A DNA stretch of 15,524 nucleotides, from the NCBI GenBank assembly GCA_964649825.1, contig CAZYQW010000022.1:1-15524 (forward strand), read 5' to 3'. The position numbers and the translations under genes are program-made. Positions 15,109-15,524 of the stretch are shown here, in pieces (position 1 is the first letter of the stretch; each line of letters opens with the position of its first letter). Under the pieces are notes generated by a model. That model saw only the letters and a program-made list of their open reading frames with translations. It was not told where the DNA came from and did not search any database. The stretch is from CAZYQW01 sp964649825. Its GTDB lineage: Bacteria > Planctomycetota > B15-G4 > JADJEK01.

Positions 15109-15116
15109 ATGCCCTA

Positions 15117-15524
15117 ATGCTGAGCCGACCTTCGACGACCATGCGCAAGCGACCGGGGCCCAAGCCGAAGCGGGGGTCGGGGGTGTCCCATCATGCGCGG
15201 GAGGCGATCGACGGGCGAACCGTCCACGTCACGGTGAAGCTGAGGGAGGGGTTGCCGAAGCTGCGAAACAAGAGGGCGTATCGCACGCTGCGCGAGGCGT
15301 TCGTGGCCGGCTGCAATCGCTTCGGCTTCCGGTTGTGCCATTACACGGTGCAGAACAACCACCTCCACCTCATCGTCGAGGGCGACGACCGCCGCGCCGT
15401 ATCTCGTGGTCTGCAGGGTCTGCTGATCCGCATCGCCAAGGGCCTGAACCGGCTGTGGGACCGCCGCGGCCGCGTGTTCCGCGACCGCTACCACGACCGT
15501 GTGCTCAAGAACGCGAAGGAGGTT
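15117..15524 (+). CDS. REP-associated (RAYT-type) IS200-like Y1 transposase, 3' end cut by window
   Basis: The frame is open for 136 codons to the window edge. The N-terminal part has RKRPGPKPKRGSG (10-22), then HVTVKL (37-42), RAYRTLREAF (53-62) and the HUH metal motif NNHLHLIVE with H82 and H84. RGLQGLLIRIAKGLNRLW and GRVFRDRYHDRVLKNAKEV follow, the known layout of chromosomal RAYT transposases. The catalytic tyrosine, usually in a YVL.N segment shortly after this point, lies outside the window. Such proteins nick single-stranded DNA at REP palindromes and are usually single-copy and not flanked by insertion-sequence ends. The start may be ATG 15117 (leaderless) or ATG 15141, where most relatives seem to begin; neither has a Shine-Dalgarno. 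The gene looks intact as far as it can be read. Confidence 0.88.
   Translation, partial: MLSRPSTTMRKRPGPKPKRGSGVSHHAREAIDGRTVHVTVKLREGLPKLRNKRAYRTLREAFVAGCNRFGFRLCHYTVQNNHLHLIVEGDDRRAVSRGLQGLLIRIAKGLNRLWDRRGRVFRDRYHDRVLKNAKEV

Larger units (their letters stand above)
14534..15116. other. Gene-free region between FG-GAP gene and transposase
   Basis: These 583 bases hold no supported gene. Open frames on both strands lack Shine-Dalgarno sites and are Arg/Pro-rich. It contains the leader of the FG-GAP gene with a perfect hairpin (14608-14631), a pair of inverted gaattc-containing repeats (14832-14875) and, at its right end, a promoter-like sequence for the transposase. No convincing sigma-70 promoter for the FG-GAP gene was found. 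Confidence 0.55.

Noticed and set aside
1..15524. CRISPR arrays, tRNA, rRNA, integrase or phage genes
   Set aside because: No regularly spaced direct repeats, no cloverleaf-like or rRNA-like segment, and no such protein motifs were seen on either strand. A tRNA scan was not run.

Overview
This is a GC-rich (roughly 70% by eye) bacterial chromosomal window. It most likely comes from a high-GC member of the Planctomycetota. That is an inference from three things: an ECF sigma factor translationally coupled to a membrane-anchored Ser/Thr kinase with a DUF4384-like C-terminus; a secreted FG-GAP/VCBS repeat protein with a C-terminal region I associate with this phylum; and a RAYT-type (REP-associated tyrosine) transposase with the N-terminal RPGPKPKRGSG signature. 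I see no rRNA, tRNA, CRISPR array or phage genes.

Layout. (1) 1-213 (+) is the 3' end of an exported-looking protein, closed by a strong intrinsic terminator at 246-274. (2) A minus-strand signalling block reads right to left: ECF sigma factor (2913-3530), Ser/Thr kinase (1265-2932, 20-nt overlap with the sigma gene), then a ferredoxin-like/metallo-beta-lactamase fusion (329-1210). (3) 3778-5394 (-) is a REC-histidine kinase-REC hybrid with no sensor of its own. (4) 5395-5797 is a divergent gene-free region with two adjacent hairpins. (5) 5798-7045 (+) is a PLP aminotransferase. (6) 7134-10133 (+) is a large secreted clan GH-A-like glycoside hydrolase, overlapping by ATGA with a polytopic membrane protein of unknown function (10130-10810). 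(7) 11052-12413 (+) is an exported class C beta-lactamase-like serine hydrolase. (8) 12572-12757 (+) is a 61-residue single-TM DUF5989-like protein. (9) 12908-14533 (-) is the FG-GAP/VCBS secreted protein, with a long gene-free upstream region. (10) 15117-15524 (+) is a transposase cut by the window edge.

How the genes may work together. The sigma/kinase pair is a plausible signalling unit: the kinase tail would sense, and the sigma factor would redirect transcription. The MBL fusion downstream is a candidate co-transcribed effector. The glycoside hydrolase and membrane protein form a probable two-gene operon. The other genes look like independent units. Several starts (MBL fusion, aminotransferase, glycoside hydrolase, transposase) lack a Shine-Dalgarno sequence but have a TA-rich -10-like hexamer 6-9 nt upstream, which suggests leaderless transcripts. 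Other starts (sigma, kinase, serine hydrolase, FG-GAP protein) have clear Shine-Dalgarno sequences. I did not find a clearly new multi-gene system. The best leads are the Fe-S/MBL fusion beside the sigma-kinase pair, the glycoside hydrolase/membrane protein pair, the paired hairpins at 5673-5747, the lone DUF5989-like protein and the leaderless-start pattern.
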